Shown here: piece after piece, positions 49,534 through 57,980 of the stretch
Layout of the letters: every line of letters starts with the position of its first letter
Numbering within the stretch: the stretch's first letter is position 1
From: Mesoaciditoga lauensis cd-1655R = DSM 25116
GTDB taxonomy: Bacteria > Thermotogota > Thermotogae > Mesoaciditogales > Mesoaciditogaceae
Length of the DNA: 64,000 bases
Assembly: GCF_000745455.1 (NCBI RefSeq)
Contig: NZ_JQJI01000001.1
Span: forward strand, 110,380-174,379
Direction: 5' to 3'
Program-made: the position numbers and the translations under genes
The notes under the pieces: generated by a model
Database searches by the model: none
What the model saw: only the letters and a program-made list of their open reading frames with translations
Told to the model about the DNA's origin: nothing

Positions 49534-51204
49534 TCAGAAAAGTCCTGTTATCTTTCCATCTTCATCTATATCTATCATTTGGGCTGCGGGAACTTTCGGC
49601 AATCCAGGCATAGTCATTATTTCTCCAGCTATTGGAACTATGAAGCCAGCACCATTTGAAAGGAAAACTTCTCTGACTGTAAAGGTATACCCACTTGGCG
49701 CGCCTACGACTTTAGGATCATCGCTCAAAGAAGCTTGAGTCTTTGCCATAATTATCGGAAGATTTCCTTTTCCTTCTTTCTCTATCTTTCTAATATCCGA
49801 TAACGCTTTGGAGGTGTAAACAACATTTCCAGCTCTATATATTTCCTTCGCAAGTATCTCTATCTTCTCCTTAACCGGCGCTTCCCAATCGTACAGTTGA
49901 TGGAAATTGTTTCCATCTTCATCTGCCGATTTGGCAACTTCTCTCGCGAGTTCCTCTGCGCCGGCTCCACCTTTTGCCCAGGCTTCGTTCAGCGCAATTC
50001 TTACTCCCATACCTTTGACAAAATCTTCTACGATCTTCAATTCAGCATCGGTATCCGTTTCAAATTTGTTGAGTGCAACGACAAGTGGCAATCCAAATTT
50101 TTTCACGTTTTCTATGTGCACTTTGAGATTTTCCAAGCCTTTCTTCAGAGCTTCCAAATTTTCTTGCTTCAATTCTTTCTTATCCATTCCACCGTGCATT
50201 TTCAAAGCTCTAACTGTTGCGACAAGTACAACGGTATCCGGTTTTAGATCTGCGTATTTCGAAACGACATCAAAGAACTTTTCTCCACCCAGATCGGCGG
50301 CAAAACCAGTTTCGGTTATGACGTAATCTGCCAGTTTAAGGGCAAGCTTTGTCGCCACGATGGTATTCGTTCCATGCGCTATGTTTGCAAAAGGTCCACC
50401 ATGCACAAAAGCAGGCGTGTGTTCTATGGTTTGAACAAGGTTTGGATTTATGGCGTCTCTAAGCAGAGCGGCCATCGCGCCTTCCGCTTTCAGCTGACCG
50501 GCGGTAACGTATTTTCCCTTTCTGGTTTGACCTATTATTATATTTGATAGTCTTCTCTTAAGATCTGAAAGATCGTTTGCAAGACAAAGAATCGCCATAA
50601 TTTCAGAAGCAGCGGTTATCACAAATCTATCCTCTCGGGGATATCCATTTCCCTTTCCGCCCAATGAAATCACTATTTGTCTTAACGCACGATCGTTCAT
50701 ATCTATGGCTCTTGGCCAGGTGATTCTCCTGGCGTCTATATCCAATTCGTTTCCATGGTGAATGTGAGCATCTATCATGGCTGAAAGAAGATTGTGTGCA
50801 GCACTTATAGCATGCATGTCGCCCGTAAAATGAAGGTTTATATCTTCCATGGGAAGCACCTGAGCGTATCCTCCTCCCGCGGCACCTCCTTTTATTCCGA
50901 AAACAGGACCTAACGACGGCTCTCTTAAAGTTACGAGGGCTTTCTTTCCTATTCTATTCATTCCCTGGGCAAGTCCAACACTGGTGGTGGTTTTTCCTTC
51001 ACCAGCTGGTGTAGGTGTTATTGCGGTAACAATTATGAGCTTTCCATTTGGTTTGTCTTCCAACTTTTTCAAAAGCTGATGAGGAACTTTGGCAACGTAC
51101 TTTCCATATGGTAGTAGGTCCTCTTCATTTATACCAATCATCTTCGCTATATCGTTTATTGGTTTTAATTCAACACTTTGAGCTATTTCAATATCACTTT
51201 TCAT
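49534..51204 (-). CDS. fhs: Formate-tetrahydrofolate ligase
   Basis: ATP-driven formylation of tetrahydrofolate, 556 residues: [20 protein letters not shown] (P-loop), [44 protein letters not shown], and [24 protein letters not shown] near the end. ATG at 51204 (KSDIEIAQ) matches the usual N-terminus; an in-frame GTG at 51228 is possible. About 110 bases separate it from nusB; that gap holds a small CGTGG-CACTTCT-CCACG hairpin but no clear riboswitch. Confidence 0.95.
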   Translation of the reverse strand: MKSDIEIAQSVELKPINDIAKMIGINEEDLLPYGKYVAKVPHQLLKKLEDKPNGKLIIVTAITPTPAGEGKTTTSVGLAQGMNRIGKKALVTLREPSLGPVFGIKGGAAGGGYAQVLPMEDINLHFTGDMHAISAAHNLLSAMIDAHIHHGNELDIDARRITWPRAIDMNDRALRQIVISLGGKGNGYPREDRFVITAASEIMAILCLANDLSDLKRRLSNIIIGQTRKGKYVTAGQLKAEGAMAALLRDAINPNLVQTIEHTPAFVHGGPFANIAHGTNTIVATKLALKLADYVITETGFAADLGGEKFFDVVSKYADLKPDTVVLVATVRALKMHGGMDKKELKQENLEALKKGLENLKVHIENVKKFGLPLVVALNKFETDTDAELKIVEDFVKGMGVRIALNEAWAKGGAGAEELAREVAKSADEDGNNFHQLYDWEAPVKEKIEILAKEIYRAGNVVYTSKALSDIRKIEKEGKGNLPIIMAKTQASLSDDPKVVGAPSGYTFTVREVFLSNGAGFIVPIAGEIMTMPGLPKVPAAQMIDIDEDGKITGLF

Positions 51205-51313
51205 ACTTCCTTGTGGCAAAGTGACCACGAATTCTGTGTGTCGTGGAGAAGTGCCACGTTCACCTACCTTTCTAAAGATTTTTATGGATTTCTACATCTT
51301 TGACTTTCACCCC

Positions 51314-51751
51314 TTATAGGCCACGTTTGCTAGGGGGAGCAAAATTTTTAGCTATCCTATCCAAAACTCCATTGACGAATTTCCTATCTTTGGGGGTTCC
51401 ATAACTTTTTGAAAGCTCCACAGCTTCGTTTATGGTAACCTCGATCGGAATGTTAGGCACGTAAATTAGTTCGTAAGTCCCCAATCTTAGAATACTTTTG
51501 GATATACTCGAAAGTCTTTCCAATGACCATCCAATCAATCTTTCAGATATTATCTTGTCTATCTCTTCAACCTTTGAAAAGGTGCCCTCCACAAATTCCA
51601 TAACTTCTTTTTCAAAGTCCAAAGAAACGCCTTCCATACGACACACCCGGTGCACCGATTCGGAAGGCGCTAAATCTTGAAATTCCATTTGATATATGGC
51701 TTTGAAGGCAAGATCTCTTACCAGTCTACGATGAGATCTAGTTGTGTACAC
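51314..51751 (-). CDS. nusB: Transcription antitermination factor NusB
   Basis: 145-residue all-helical RNA-binding factor acting with NusE/S10 in rRNA antitermination. Signature pieces: RRLVRDLAFKAIYQMEF, ILRLGTYELIYVPNIPIEVTINEAVELSKSYGTPKDRKFVNGVLDRIA. Start is GTG immediately after the TAA of the asp23-like gene. The efp-asp23-nusB order is also seen in Firmicutes. Confidence 0.95.
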   Translation of the reverse strand: MYTTRSHRRLVRDLAFKAIYQMEFQDLAPSESVHRVCRMEGVSLDFEKEVMEFVEGTFSKVEEIDKIISERLIGWSLERLSSISKSILRLGTYELIYVPNIPIEVTINEAVELSKSYGTPKDRKFVNGVLDRIAKNFAPPSKRGL

Positions 51752-52147
51752 TTACTCTTGGTCCTCCGTTTCATCTTCGTTATATTCATCTTCTGAGCGG
51801 TTTGGTGTTATAACATCTTCAACCAATACATTCACGGCGATTACTTTAAGCCCAGTTATGTTTTCCACTTCTTGAGTTATCTCTTCCTGGATCTTCTTGG
51901 ATACTTCCGGGATCTTCTCACCATATTTAACCTTTGTCTTTACCGCAACGGAGATGCTATCTTCATCTTTCCTATCTATCGTTACTTGCTTTCGGTAGTA
52001 TTTATATTCTTTCGATTTTTGATTTATCTCTTTCCCTTCGAGCTTTGCCAATGTCAGAATGACAACATCGGTTATCACTTGATCTGAGATGTCGATCTTT
52101 CCACCCGGTGTCTTTTCAATGTTGTTCATTTCATCTTTTTCTTCCAT
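51752..52147 (-). CDS. Asp23/Gls24-family protein
   Basis: 131 residues. The core VITDVVILTLAKLEGKEIN and KVKYGEKIPEVSKKIQEEITQEVENITGL with VIAVNVLVEDV is the Asp23 pattern. The N- and C-terminal ends are charged and the last 20 residues are very acidic. Members sit at the membrane or bind other envelope proteins in Gram-positives; role here unknown. Between efp (29 bases) and nusB (adjacent). Only distantly similar to the protein at 44909-45253. Confidence 0.85.
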   Translation of the reverse strand: MEEKDEMNNIEKTPGGKIDISDQVITDVVILTLAKLEGKEINQKSKEYKYYRKQVTIDRKDEDSISVAVKTKVKYGEKIPEVSKKIQEEITQEVENITGLKVIAVNVLVEDVITPNRSEDEYNEDETEDQE

Positions 52148-52176
52148 GCTATCGCCACCTTTCTATAGGTTTTGTG

Positions 52177-52737
52177 TCACGCTCTTTCTATATATTCCCC
52201 ACTCCTTGTGTCAACTTTTATTTTTTCACCTTTTTTTACGAAAAAAGGAACCGTTACCTTTAAGCCCGTTTCAAGAACTGCTGGCTTTCCACCGCCAGAA
52301 ACGGTGTCCCCTTTAAAACTAGGATCTGTTTCCACAACTTCTAAGACAACACTTGCAGGCAACAATATATCTATAACTTTATCTTCATGAAAAACCAAAT
52401 TCAAGTCCATATTCTCGGTCATGAAATTCAATTCTTCTTCAAATTCATTAATAGGAAGAGCATACTGTTCATAATCGTCTGTAGTCATGAAATGAAGAAA
52501 GTGATCATCCTTGTAAAGATATTGGGCGGCCCTTAACGTTAAACTCACTTCTTCAACTTTTTCTCCACTTTTGAACGTCTTATCTTGCACCAATCCAGTC
52601 AAAACATCTTTTAATCTTGTTCTCACGACGGCGCTGTGACCTCTACCCATTTTGTGCATTGAGAAATCAACTACTTTGTAAATCTTTCCATCCAACATTA
52701 TGTGAGTACCTTTTCTTAAACTCGAAACATCTATCAC
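52177..52737 (-). CDS. efp: Elongation factor P
   Basis: 186 residues; relieves ribosome stalling at polyproline. N-terminal KOW-like domain with the modification loop KMGRGHSAVVRTRLKDVLTG (here the tip residue is Met-Gly-Arg-Gly, no lysine at the very tip beyond the preceding K), OB domains with FMTTDDYEQYALP and GDTVSGGGKPAVLETGL. GTG at 52737 is chosen: GAGGAGGT is 7 bases upstream, and the product matches the family length; open frame further upstream is read-through into pepP. Confidence 0.94.
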   Translation of the reverse strand: MIDVSSLRKGTHIMLDGKIYKVVDFSMHKMGRGHSAVVRTRLKDVLTGLVQDKTFKSGEKVEEVSLTLRAAQYLYKDDHFLHFMTTDDYEQYALPINEFEEELNFMTENMDLNLVFHEDKVIDILLPASVVLEVVETDPSFKGDTVSGGGKPAVLETGLKVTVPFFVKKGEKIKVDTRSGEYIERA

Positions 52738-52750
52738 CGATATAACCTCC

Positions 52751-53812
52751 TCATATTTGTGTGAATTCTTTATTGAAAGACGATAAGCAATCGTATCCAT
52801 CTGGAGTGAGAAGCACGTCATCTTCAATACGGATGCCGAATTCTCCAGGTATGTAAACGCCCGGTTCGAATGTGACAACTGCATGCGACGGGATCTCTTT
52901 TTCGTATCTGGGGCTCAAAAAAGGAGGTTCGTGTACATCCATACCAAGACTATGGCCTAAGCTATGAGTAAAATAACTGCCTAAACCCGCTTCTTCTAAA
53001 ACGTTTCTTGCAATTGCATCTATTTCCTTACCGATCATGCCAGCTTTGGCGGCCTTCATGGCTGTCATTTGAGCATTCAAAACGGCGTTATAAGCATCTT
53101 TTGCTTTTTGTGGAACTTTCCCGATAGCAAACGTTCTTGTCATGTCACTACAATAACCGTTCACGAGGGCTCCAAAATCAACGACCATCATTTCACCATT
53201 CTCTATTTTTTTGTCAGAAGCAAGCCCGTGTGGCAAAGCACCTCTGTAACCTGATGCAACGATTGTATCAAAGGAGGGCTTTTGAGCTCCTCCCATTATC
53301 ATTTCAAATTCCAAAATTGCGGCGAATTCTCTTTCGGTCATTCCAGCATGGAACTTTTCTAACGTTTTGCTCAAAGCGTTTTGGGCTACTTCTATGGCTT
53401 TTCTTATGTTTTTTATCTCTTCTTCATCTTTGGAAGCTCTCAATTGCGCCACTTTTTCCTCAACATTCTCGATGTGCGACGCTTTGGAACTCAAGGTTTT
53501 ATACCATGCATAAAACATCTTCGATTCTTCAATACCTATTTTCTTGCCTTCCACAATCTCGGCAATTTTATCAACGAGGGAAGAATTTCCAACTTTTACC
53601 ATTTCAAAGTTGGACTCTTGTGACGCTTGCGTATAAAAACGCGAATCAACTATCAAAAACCTTTCTTTTTCTCCTATTACCACTGCTCCTGTATCACCGC
53701 TAAACCTGCTAAAATACCTAACGGTTTTGTTCGAACCCTCTGAGCAGATACTTACAAAGTAATCAAGGCCTTTCTCTTTTAAGAACTCTACCATCTTGTC
53801 AGATCTTTTCAC
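52751..53812 (-). CDS. pepP: Xaa-Pro aminopeptidase, M24 family
   Basis: 353-residue two-metal aminopeptidase of the pita-bread fold. N-terminal domain (about 1-125), catalytic domain with metal ligands D in MVVDFGALVNGYCSDMTRTF (two Asp), H in HSLGHSLGMDVHEPP, E in VTFEPGVYIPG and E in IRIEDDVLL. Specificity between PepP and PepQ cannot be read. First gene of the pepP-efp-asp23-nusB group, with a promoter at 53881-53886. Confidence 0.92.
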   Translation of the reverse strand: MKRSDKMVEFLKEKGLDYFVSICSEGSNKTVRYFSRFSGDTGAVVIGEKERFLIVDSRFYTQASQESNFEMVKVGNSSLVDKIAEIVEGKKIGIEESKMFYAWYKTLSSKASHIENVEEKVAQLRASKDEEEIKNIRKAIEVAQNALSKTLEKFHAGMTEREFAAILEFEMIMGGAQKPSFDTIVASGYRGALPHGLASDKKIENGEMMVVDFGALVNGYCSDMTRTFAIGKVPQKAKDAYNAVLNAQMTAMKAAKAGMIGKEIDAIARNVLEEAGLGSYFTHSLGHSLGMDVHEPPFLSPRYEKEIPSHAVVTFEPGVYIPGEFGIRIEDDVLLTPDGYDCLSSFNKEFTQI

Positions 53813-53880
53813 TGTGCGCTCCTCACCAAAAAGAAAAGATGTGAGAATTCCTCCCTTCTATAACGTTACTTTGATAAAAA

Positions 53881-53886
53881 TTATAC
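53881..53886 (-). promoter_or_regulatory. Candidate promoter -10 for pepP operon
   Basis: TATAAT on the minus strand preceded by TGG (TGGTATAAT), an extended -10 like that of recJ, 69 bases before the pepP GTG/ATG start. -35 not evident. Confidence 0.5.
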
Positions 53887-53921
53887 CACAATTCTGGCTT
53901 TTGTTTTGGGGTAGTGTGTAT

Positions 53922-54062
53922 ATAATAAAGGGGTGTGAAGATAAAAAAGTGAAAGGAGGGAAAAGGCTTCCCGTTAGGGAAGCCAACAAAAACAAAAATG
54001 ATCAACTTGCTTTCAATTATACCAAATGAATTTAAAGATGTCGACGAGTTCTTTGAAAAGTT
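53922..54062 (+). other. Possible orphan leader: promoter-like box, SD, hairpin and 20-codon frame
   Basis: Plus strand, in an otherwise empty region. TATAAT (53922-53927) is followed by AAAGGAGGG (53952), a perfect hairpin GGCTTCCC-GTTA-GGGAAGCC (53967-53986) and, 15 bases on, an ATG with a short frame, MINLLSIIPNEFKDVDEFFE and two more residues, stopping at 54066. The frame ends at repeat copy C. It could be a small RNA, a short peptide gene, or the broken 5' end of a transposase-like gene truncated by the repeat. I cannot decide. Confidence 0.35.
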
Positions 54063-54065
54063 ATG

Positions 54066-54256
54066 ATTACTCACATTGTGCGTCAATGTTACAAAGCATT
54101 TCAAAAAGGAATTAAATCTCACCCTCGAAGTACTTGTCAGAGCATATGAGCGTTCCATCTAGAAATTCACAAATATGAGGTTGGGCGGCACAGGATGTGC
54201 CGAGAAAGTGAATCTAACAGGATGTTTGTATGCAGCGTGCTTTGTTATGAGCATCT
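54066..54256 (+). repeat. Long-palindrome dispersed repeat, copy C (partial)
   Basis: About 190 bases. Starts TACTCACATTGTGCGTC, shares with copy D the arm GAAGTACTTGTCAG (54138) and the word CCATCTAGAAATTC (54160), and has the hairpin CGGCAC-AGGA-TGTGCCG followed by GAGAAAGTGAATC. The right half differs: after TAACAGGATG the sequence ends in GAGCATCTTGTAGGG, matching the inverted left end of copy B. The second palindrome arm is lost. Confidence 0.75.
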
Positions 54257-54293
54257 TGTAGGGATATACATTTTCAATTTTCACGGACAGGAA

Positions 54294-55625
54294 TTACGCT
54301 TTTAGTGCCAACAGTTCTTCCTTGCTTAGTTTTCCAAGTGCGTATTTGTGTAAGATGCTTTTAAGAAGTTTTATCTTCTCTATTCCCATCGATCCTTTCC
54401 ACCAATATGCCATAAGTGAGTTGTTCAAAAGCAGTGGATCTACCTTGCCATCTATGAGCTTTTCTTTAATGGCTATTTGCCAATCGATCGATCCAGGAAT
54501 GAGGGTGTACTCGTTAATAACCGGTTTTACGCCAGCTTCTATTACACGTTTTATATCCATCAAAGCCGATTCGAAGCTTTGGCCTGGAAGCCCTATTATG
54601 AGATATGCTCCCACTTCTTTGTCTGTAAAACCGGCTTTCTTCAAAAGCTTTACCGCATTGTAAAAGGCTTCGTTGCTAACCTTGCCCCCCGTTTTCTTTT
54701 GAAGTTCGACATCGCTTGTTTCATAACCTATTCTAATGGTTTTAAAATTCTTTTCTTTTAAGAGAAAAGCGGTTTCTTCATCTAATAATTTCGCGTGTAT
54801 TCCGTTTGGAAGATGGTAATTCACATCATCTGGCAAATTTTTCAGTATTTCTTTAAAGCGCTCTCTTTTAACAAGCAACGCATCATCGTAGAAAGCGATA
54901 TCCTTTACCCCTCTTGATTTCAGGATTTCTATTTCTTCAAGAACAGATCGCACACTTCTTATTCTGAATCCCTTTTTCCAGGCAATACAATAGGTACACC
55001 TGAAAGGACATCCGAATGTCGTATGAACAACAGCGGTTTTCAAAACAGGGTAAAAGGTGTAATCCGGCTTCAAAACTTCAAACCAATCTTTTCCAACAGC
55101 ATGTTTTATCTTCGTACCAGTGAGCTTTTCTATACTTTCATAAACAGAAGGAATGCCATCACCAACGACAATTTCATCCGCACCGGCTTTCTTTGCATGC
55201 CATGGAAGAAGGGTCGGATAATTTCCTCCCAGTATGATAGGAGCATCAAACCTTTTTCTCAAAAGCTTTATCGTTTCGAAAACTCCTCCATACCAATAAG
55301 TCATCATGGAAGTGACAAGAATAACATCTGGCTCCATTTTAACAGAATCAAAAATTTCTTCAGGCGCTCCGTATCTTTTCAAATAACGTGGGATTCCATA
55401 CTCATTCATCAAGCTTTTGATGATTTCGCTGTGAAATTTTCCCGTTCCATACGGGCCCTCATGCTCGTTGTTTCCAGGAAGGTTTCTGTCCAAAAGATCT
55501 AAGAGTTCCACATCTATTCCCGCTTCTCTCAAAGCAGAGGCGATGTAAAGCAAGCCTACCGGTTTAAGCCAAAAGTCGTAGGCGGAAACATCGTAAATGT
55601 ATGGGTTAACGAGAAGAGCTTTCAT
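54294..55625 (-). CDS. B12-binding radical SAM protein
   Basis: 443 residues. N-terminal cobalamin-binding-like domain (about 1-140: LLVNPYIYDVSAYDFWLKPVGLLYIA), then a radical SAM domain with the cluster cysteines CxxxCxxC in TTFGCPFRCTYCIAWKKG near residue 205, GIHAKLL and GLPGQSFESAL. C-terminal helical region. Substrate unknown; the class covers methyltransferases, bacteriochlorin-type and hopanoid-type enzymes. It overlaps the coaX 3' end by 20 bases and is the last gene of the cofactor group. Confidence 0.88.
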   Translation of the reverse strand: MKALLVNPYIYDVSAYDFWLKPVGLLYIASALREAGIDVELLDLLDRNLPGNNEHEGPYGTGKFHSEIIKSLMNEYGIPRYLKRYGAPEEIFDSVKMEPDVILVTSMMTYWYGGVFETIKLLRKRFDAPIILGGNYPTLLPWHAKKAGADEIVVGDGIPSVYESIEKLTGTKIKHAVGKDWFEVLKPDYTFYPVLKTAVVHTTFGCPFRCTYCIAWKKGFRIRSVRSVLEEIEILKSRGVKDIAFYDDALLVKRERFKEILKNLPDDVNYHLPNGIHAKLLDEETAFLLKEKNFKTIRIGYETSDVELQKKTGGKVSNEAFYNAVKLLKKAGFTDKEVGAYLIIGLPGQSFESALMDIKRVIEAGVKPVINEYTLIPGSIDWQIAIKEKLIDGKVDPLLLNNSLMAYWWKGSMGIEKIKLLKSILHKYALGKLSKEELLALKA

Positions 55626-56385
55626 GCCTTTTCCACTCTTCGTAATAAAATGATATACCCTTCAAGGTGAGATCGGGATCGTACTTTTCTATTCTTTTGG
55701 AAATGCCAATAAACATTTTCCCTTCTCCACCAGTAGAGACGACTTTGAACTTTTTGGAAAGCTCTCTTTCGTAAGCGTTTATCAAGCCATCTATGGCGAA
55801 AGCCGTACCCAAGAGCGTACCCGATTGAATGTTGGAAGGTGTATCTTTTCCTATTGCAGAGTTTGGAAGTTTCTCTGGAACTGTGGGCAATTTTGCCGCA
55901 TTTGAAAAAAGTGCTTTCAAAGAAGTTTTCGGCCCAATGAGTATTGAACCTCCCTCATATTTTTCGCTCAATATGTCCAGGGTTACAGCCGTTCCAAAAT
56001 CAACCACGATGACATCTTTTTCAAATTCCCTCTTAGCGGCAATAACGTTTGCCACTCTATCGGCTCCCATTTCTTGAGGGGTACGAACGTTCCAATCTAT
56101 CCAGTTCGCACCTTTTGCCGTGACGAAAATAGGTTCTTTATCTAAATATTTTCTCGCAAAATACGTGAAAACGTCATTCACAGAAGGAACCACAGATGCT
56201 ACGCACAGGTCCTTCACATCTTTAAAAGATCTCTGAGAGAATTCCAAAAAATGGTTGACATGAACCATAAATTCATCTTCAGTCGAAATATGCGAAGTGC
56301 CTAGTCGCCACCTTTCAACCACTTTTTTTCCGTTCCAGAGACCTAAGACCGTGTGAGTGTTGCCAACATCAGCTATGAGCAGCAT
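55606..56385 (-). CDS. coaX: Type III pantothenate kinase
   Basis: First step of coenzyme A synthesis, pantothenate phosphorylation, by the potassium-dependent acetate/sugar-kinase-fold enzyme. 259 residues: LLIADVGNTHTVLGLW (phosphate 1), GADRVANVIAAKREFE with VVDFGTAVTLDIL (phosphate 2) and VSTGGEGK (adenosine). Complete. Overlaps pdxT by 17 bases. Confidence 0.95.
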   Translation of the reverse strand: MLLIADVGNTHTVLGLWNGKKVVERWRLGTSHISTEDEFMVHVNHFLEFSQRSFKDVKDLCVASVVPSVNDVFTYFARKYLDKEPIFVTAKGANWIDWNVRTPQEMGADRVANVIAAKREFEKDVIVVDFGTAVTLDILSEKYEGGSILIGPKTSLKALFSNAAKLPTVPEKLPNSAIGKDTPSNIQSGTLLGTAFAIDGLINAYERELSKKFKVVSTGGEGKMFIGISKRIEKYDPDLTLKGISFYYEEWKRHESSSR

Positions 56386-56950
56386 TTTCTACCACCTTTG
56401 CGAACAATTCATGAATCCTTGTGTCATCTGAAATTTCAGGATGAAATGAAGAGGCGAATATATTTCCCTTTCTTACCATAACGGGAGATCCTTCGTAAGT
56501 TGCAAGTACTTCAACATCTTCTTCAACTTCTACAATTCTCGGTGCGCGAATGAAAATTGCTCTAAAGGGCTTTTTTCCAACGATTGGAATGGGAATCTCA
56601 ACTTCAAAAGAATCAACTTGCCTGCCGTAGCCATTTCTGTTGACTGAAATGTTTAAAACTTTAAGAGAATCCTGCTCTGGATGGGATACTATCTTGTTGG
56701 CCAGGATGATCATTCCCGCACACGTACCATAGACAGGAAATCCGTTTTCTATCCTCTTTTTAAGTTCTTCAAATAAACCGGTTTTCTTCAAAAGCTTTAC
56801 CATCGTTGTGCTTTCGCCACCGGGAATTATGAGTCCGTTTACCGTATTCAAGTGTTTTAAAGATTTCACCCTTATTGCTGGGACCCCGATTTTCTCAAGC
56901 ATCGCCATGTGTTCTTCTATATCTCCCTGCATTCCTAAAACGCCTATTTT
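56369..56950 (-). CDS. pdxT: Pyridoxal 5'-phosphate synthase glutaminase subunit
   Basis: Class I glutaminase supplying ammonia to PdxS. About 193 residues: KIGVLGMQGDIEEHM start, GLIIPGGESTTM, nucleophile C78 in VYGTCAGMI, and the His/Glu of FHPEISDD near the end. ATG at 56950 fits the family N-terminus; an upstream in-frame ATG at 56995 adds 15 charged residues. AAAGGGGAGAG is separated from the start by a hairpin (see next entry). A terminator sits between pdxS and pdxT, so pdxT may be expressed at a lower level or by read-through. Confidence 0.94.
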   Translation of the reverse strand, partial: KIGVLGMQGDIEEHMAMLEKIGVPAIRVKSLKHLNTVNGLIIPGGESTTMVKLLKKTGLFEELKKRIENGFPVYGTCAGMIILANKIVSHPEQDSLKVLNISVNRNGYGRQVDSFEVEIPIPIVGKKPFRAIFIRAPRIVEVEEDVEVLATYEGSPVMVRKGNIFASSFHPEISDDTRIHELFAKVVENAAHS

Positions 56951-56957
56951 CATAACA

Positions 56958-56990
56958 AAGCGGCCATTAAATGGCCTCTCTCCCCTTTCA
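56958..56990 (-). promoter_or_regulatory. Shine-Dalgarno and hairpin upstream of pdxT
   Basis: On the minus strand AAAGGGGAGAGA is followed by the hairpin GGCCA-TTTAA-TGGCC, then GCTTTGTT and the ATG. Without folding the site is about 25 bases from the start; looping out the hairpin brings it to about 10. Same architecture as at the fakA-like gene. Confidence 0.55.
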
Positions 56991-57013
56991 TTCATCTTTT
57001 TTATTCATAACAT

Positions 57014-57043
57014 AAAAAAATGGGCATACGAAAAGTATGCCCA
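57014..57043 (-). terminator. Intrinsic terminator after pdxS
   Basis: Minus strand: TGGGCATAC-TTTTC-GTATGCCCA, a 9-base-pair hairpin directly followed by seven T. It lies just 8 bases after the pdxS stop and about 18 bases before the outer pdxT ATG. It is the clearest terminator in the window. Confidence 0.88.
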
Positions 57044-57050
57044 CCATTTA

Positions 57051-57929
57051 CTACCATCCTCTTTCTTGCAATTTTTCGCTTAAAGTGGCTATTTCCTGGC
57101 CCTCCATAGCTTGGCCGATACCTTCGCTTATCCTTACAAGTTCATCAGGATCGTCGTAATGAAGAACGGCTTGAACTATGGCATTTGCCATCTTTGGAGG
57201 ATTGGAAGACTTGAAAATTCCAGAACCAACGAAGACTCCATCAGCTCCTAAAAGCATCATCAAAGCCGCATCTGCTGGCGTCGCAACACCACCAGCAGCA
57301 AAATTGACAACAGGCAACCTTCCTTTTTCTTTAACAAGCCTTACCAATTCCAAAGGAGCTCTTAACTCTTTGGCAAAAGATGACAACTCTTCATCAGCCA
57401 TGAATTTCAATTTCCTTATAGCATCCATAACTGTCCTCATGTGCTTAACGGCTTCCACGATGTTACCCGTACCTGCTTCTCCTTTTGTTCTTATCATGGC
57501 AGCACCTTCGGATATTCTTCTCAAGGCTTCTCCAAGATCTCGTGCACCGCAGACAAAAGGAACTGTGAATTCGTGTTTGTTTATATGGTATTTATCGTCA
57601 GCTGGTGTGAGAACTTCACTTTCATCTATAAAGTCAACTCCCAGTGCTTCCAGGATGCGAGCTTCTGCAATATGTCCTATTCTGACCTTTGCCATAACAG
57701 GTATAGACACGGCATCCATTATCTTATGGATAAGGCCTACATCTGCCATTCTTGCCACTCCGCCGGCTTTTCTTATATCTGCAGGAACCCTTTCTAGTGC
57801 CATGACGGCAACAGCGCCGGCATCCTCAGCTATTTTGGCCTGTTCGGGAGTGGTAACGTCCATTATCACTCCATTTTTAAACATATCGGCGAATCCTTCT
57901 TTTACAACCCATGTTCCCTTTTCATTCAT
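57051..57929 (-). CDS. pdxS: Pyridoxal 5'-phosphate synthase lyase subunit
   Basis: Makes PLP from ribose 5-phosphate, glyceraldehyde 3-phosphate and ammonia from PdxT. 292-residue TIM barrel: [38 protein letters not shown], catalytic K81 in [10 protein letters not shown], and the second Lys in [28 protein letters not shown] and GVFVGSGIF near the end. PLP is needed by LysA in the window. Terminator follows. Confidence 0.97.
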   Translation of the reverse strand: MNEKGTWVVKEGFADMFKNGVIMDVTTPEQAKIAEDAGAVAVMALERVPADIRKAGGVARMADVGLIHKIMDAVSIPVMAKVRIGHIAEARILEALGVDFIDESEVLTPADDKYHINKHEFTVPFVCGARDLGEALRRISEGAAMIRTKGEAGTGNIVEAVKHMRTVMDAIRKLKFMADEELSSFAKELRAPLELVRLVKEKGRLPVVNFAAGGVATPADAALMMLLGADGVFVGSGIFKSSNPPKMANAIVQAVLHYDDPDELVRISEGIGQAMEGQEIATLSEKLQERGW

Positions 57930-57980
57930 TTATACAGTACACCTCCTAATTTGACCTTACCGTCTGAATTGTTTTCTTTT

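Noticed and set aside
51205..51313. Tetrahydrofolate riboswitch before fhs
   Set aside because: Only a 5-base stem is visible; no match to the conserved THF riboswitch core could be found by eye.
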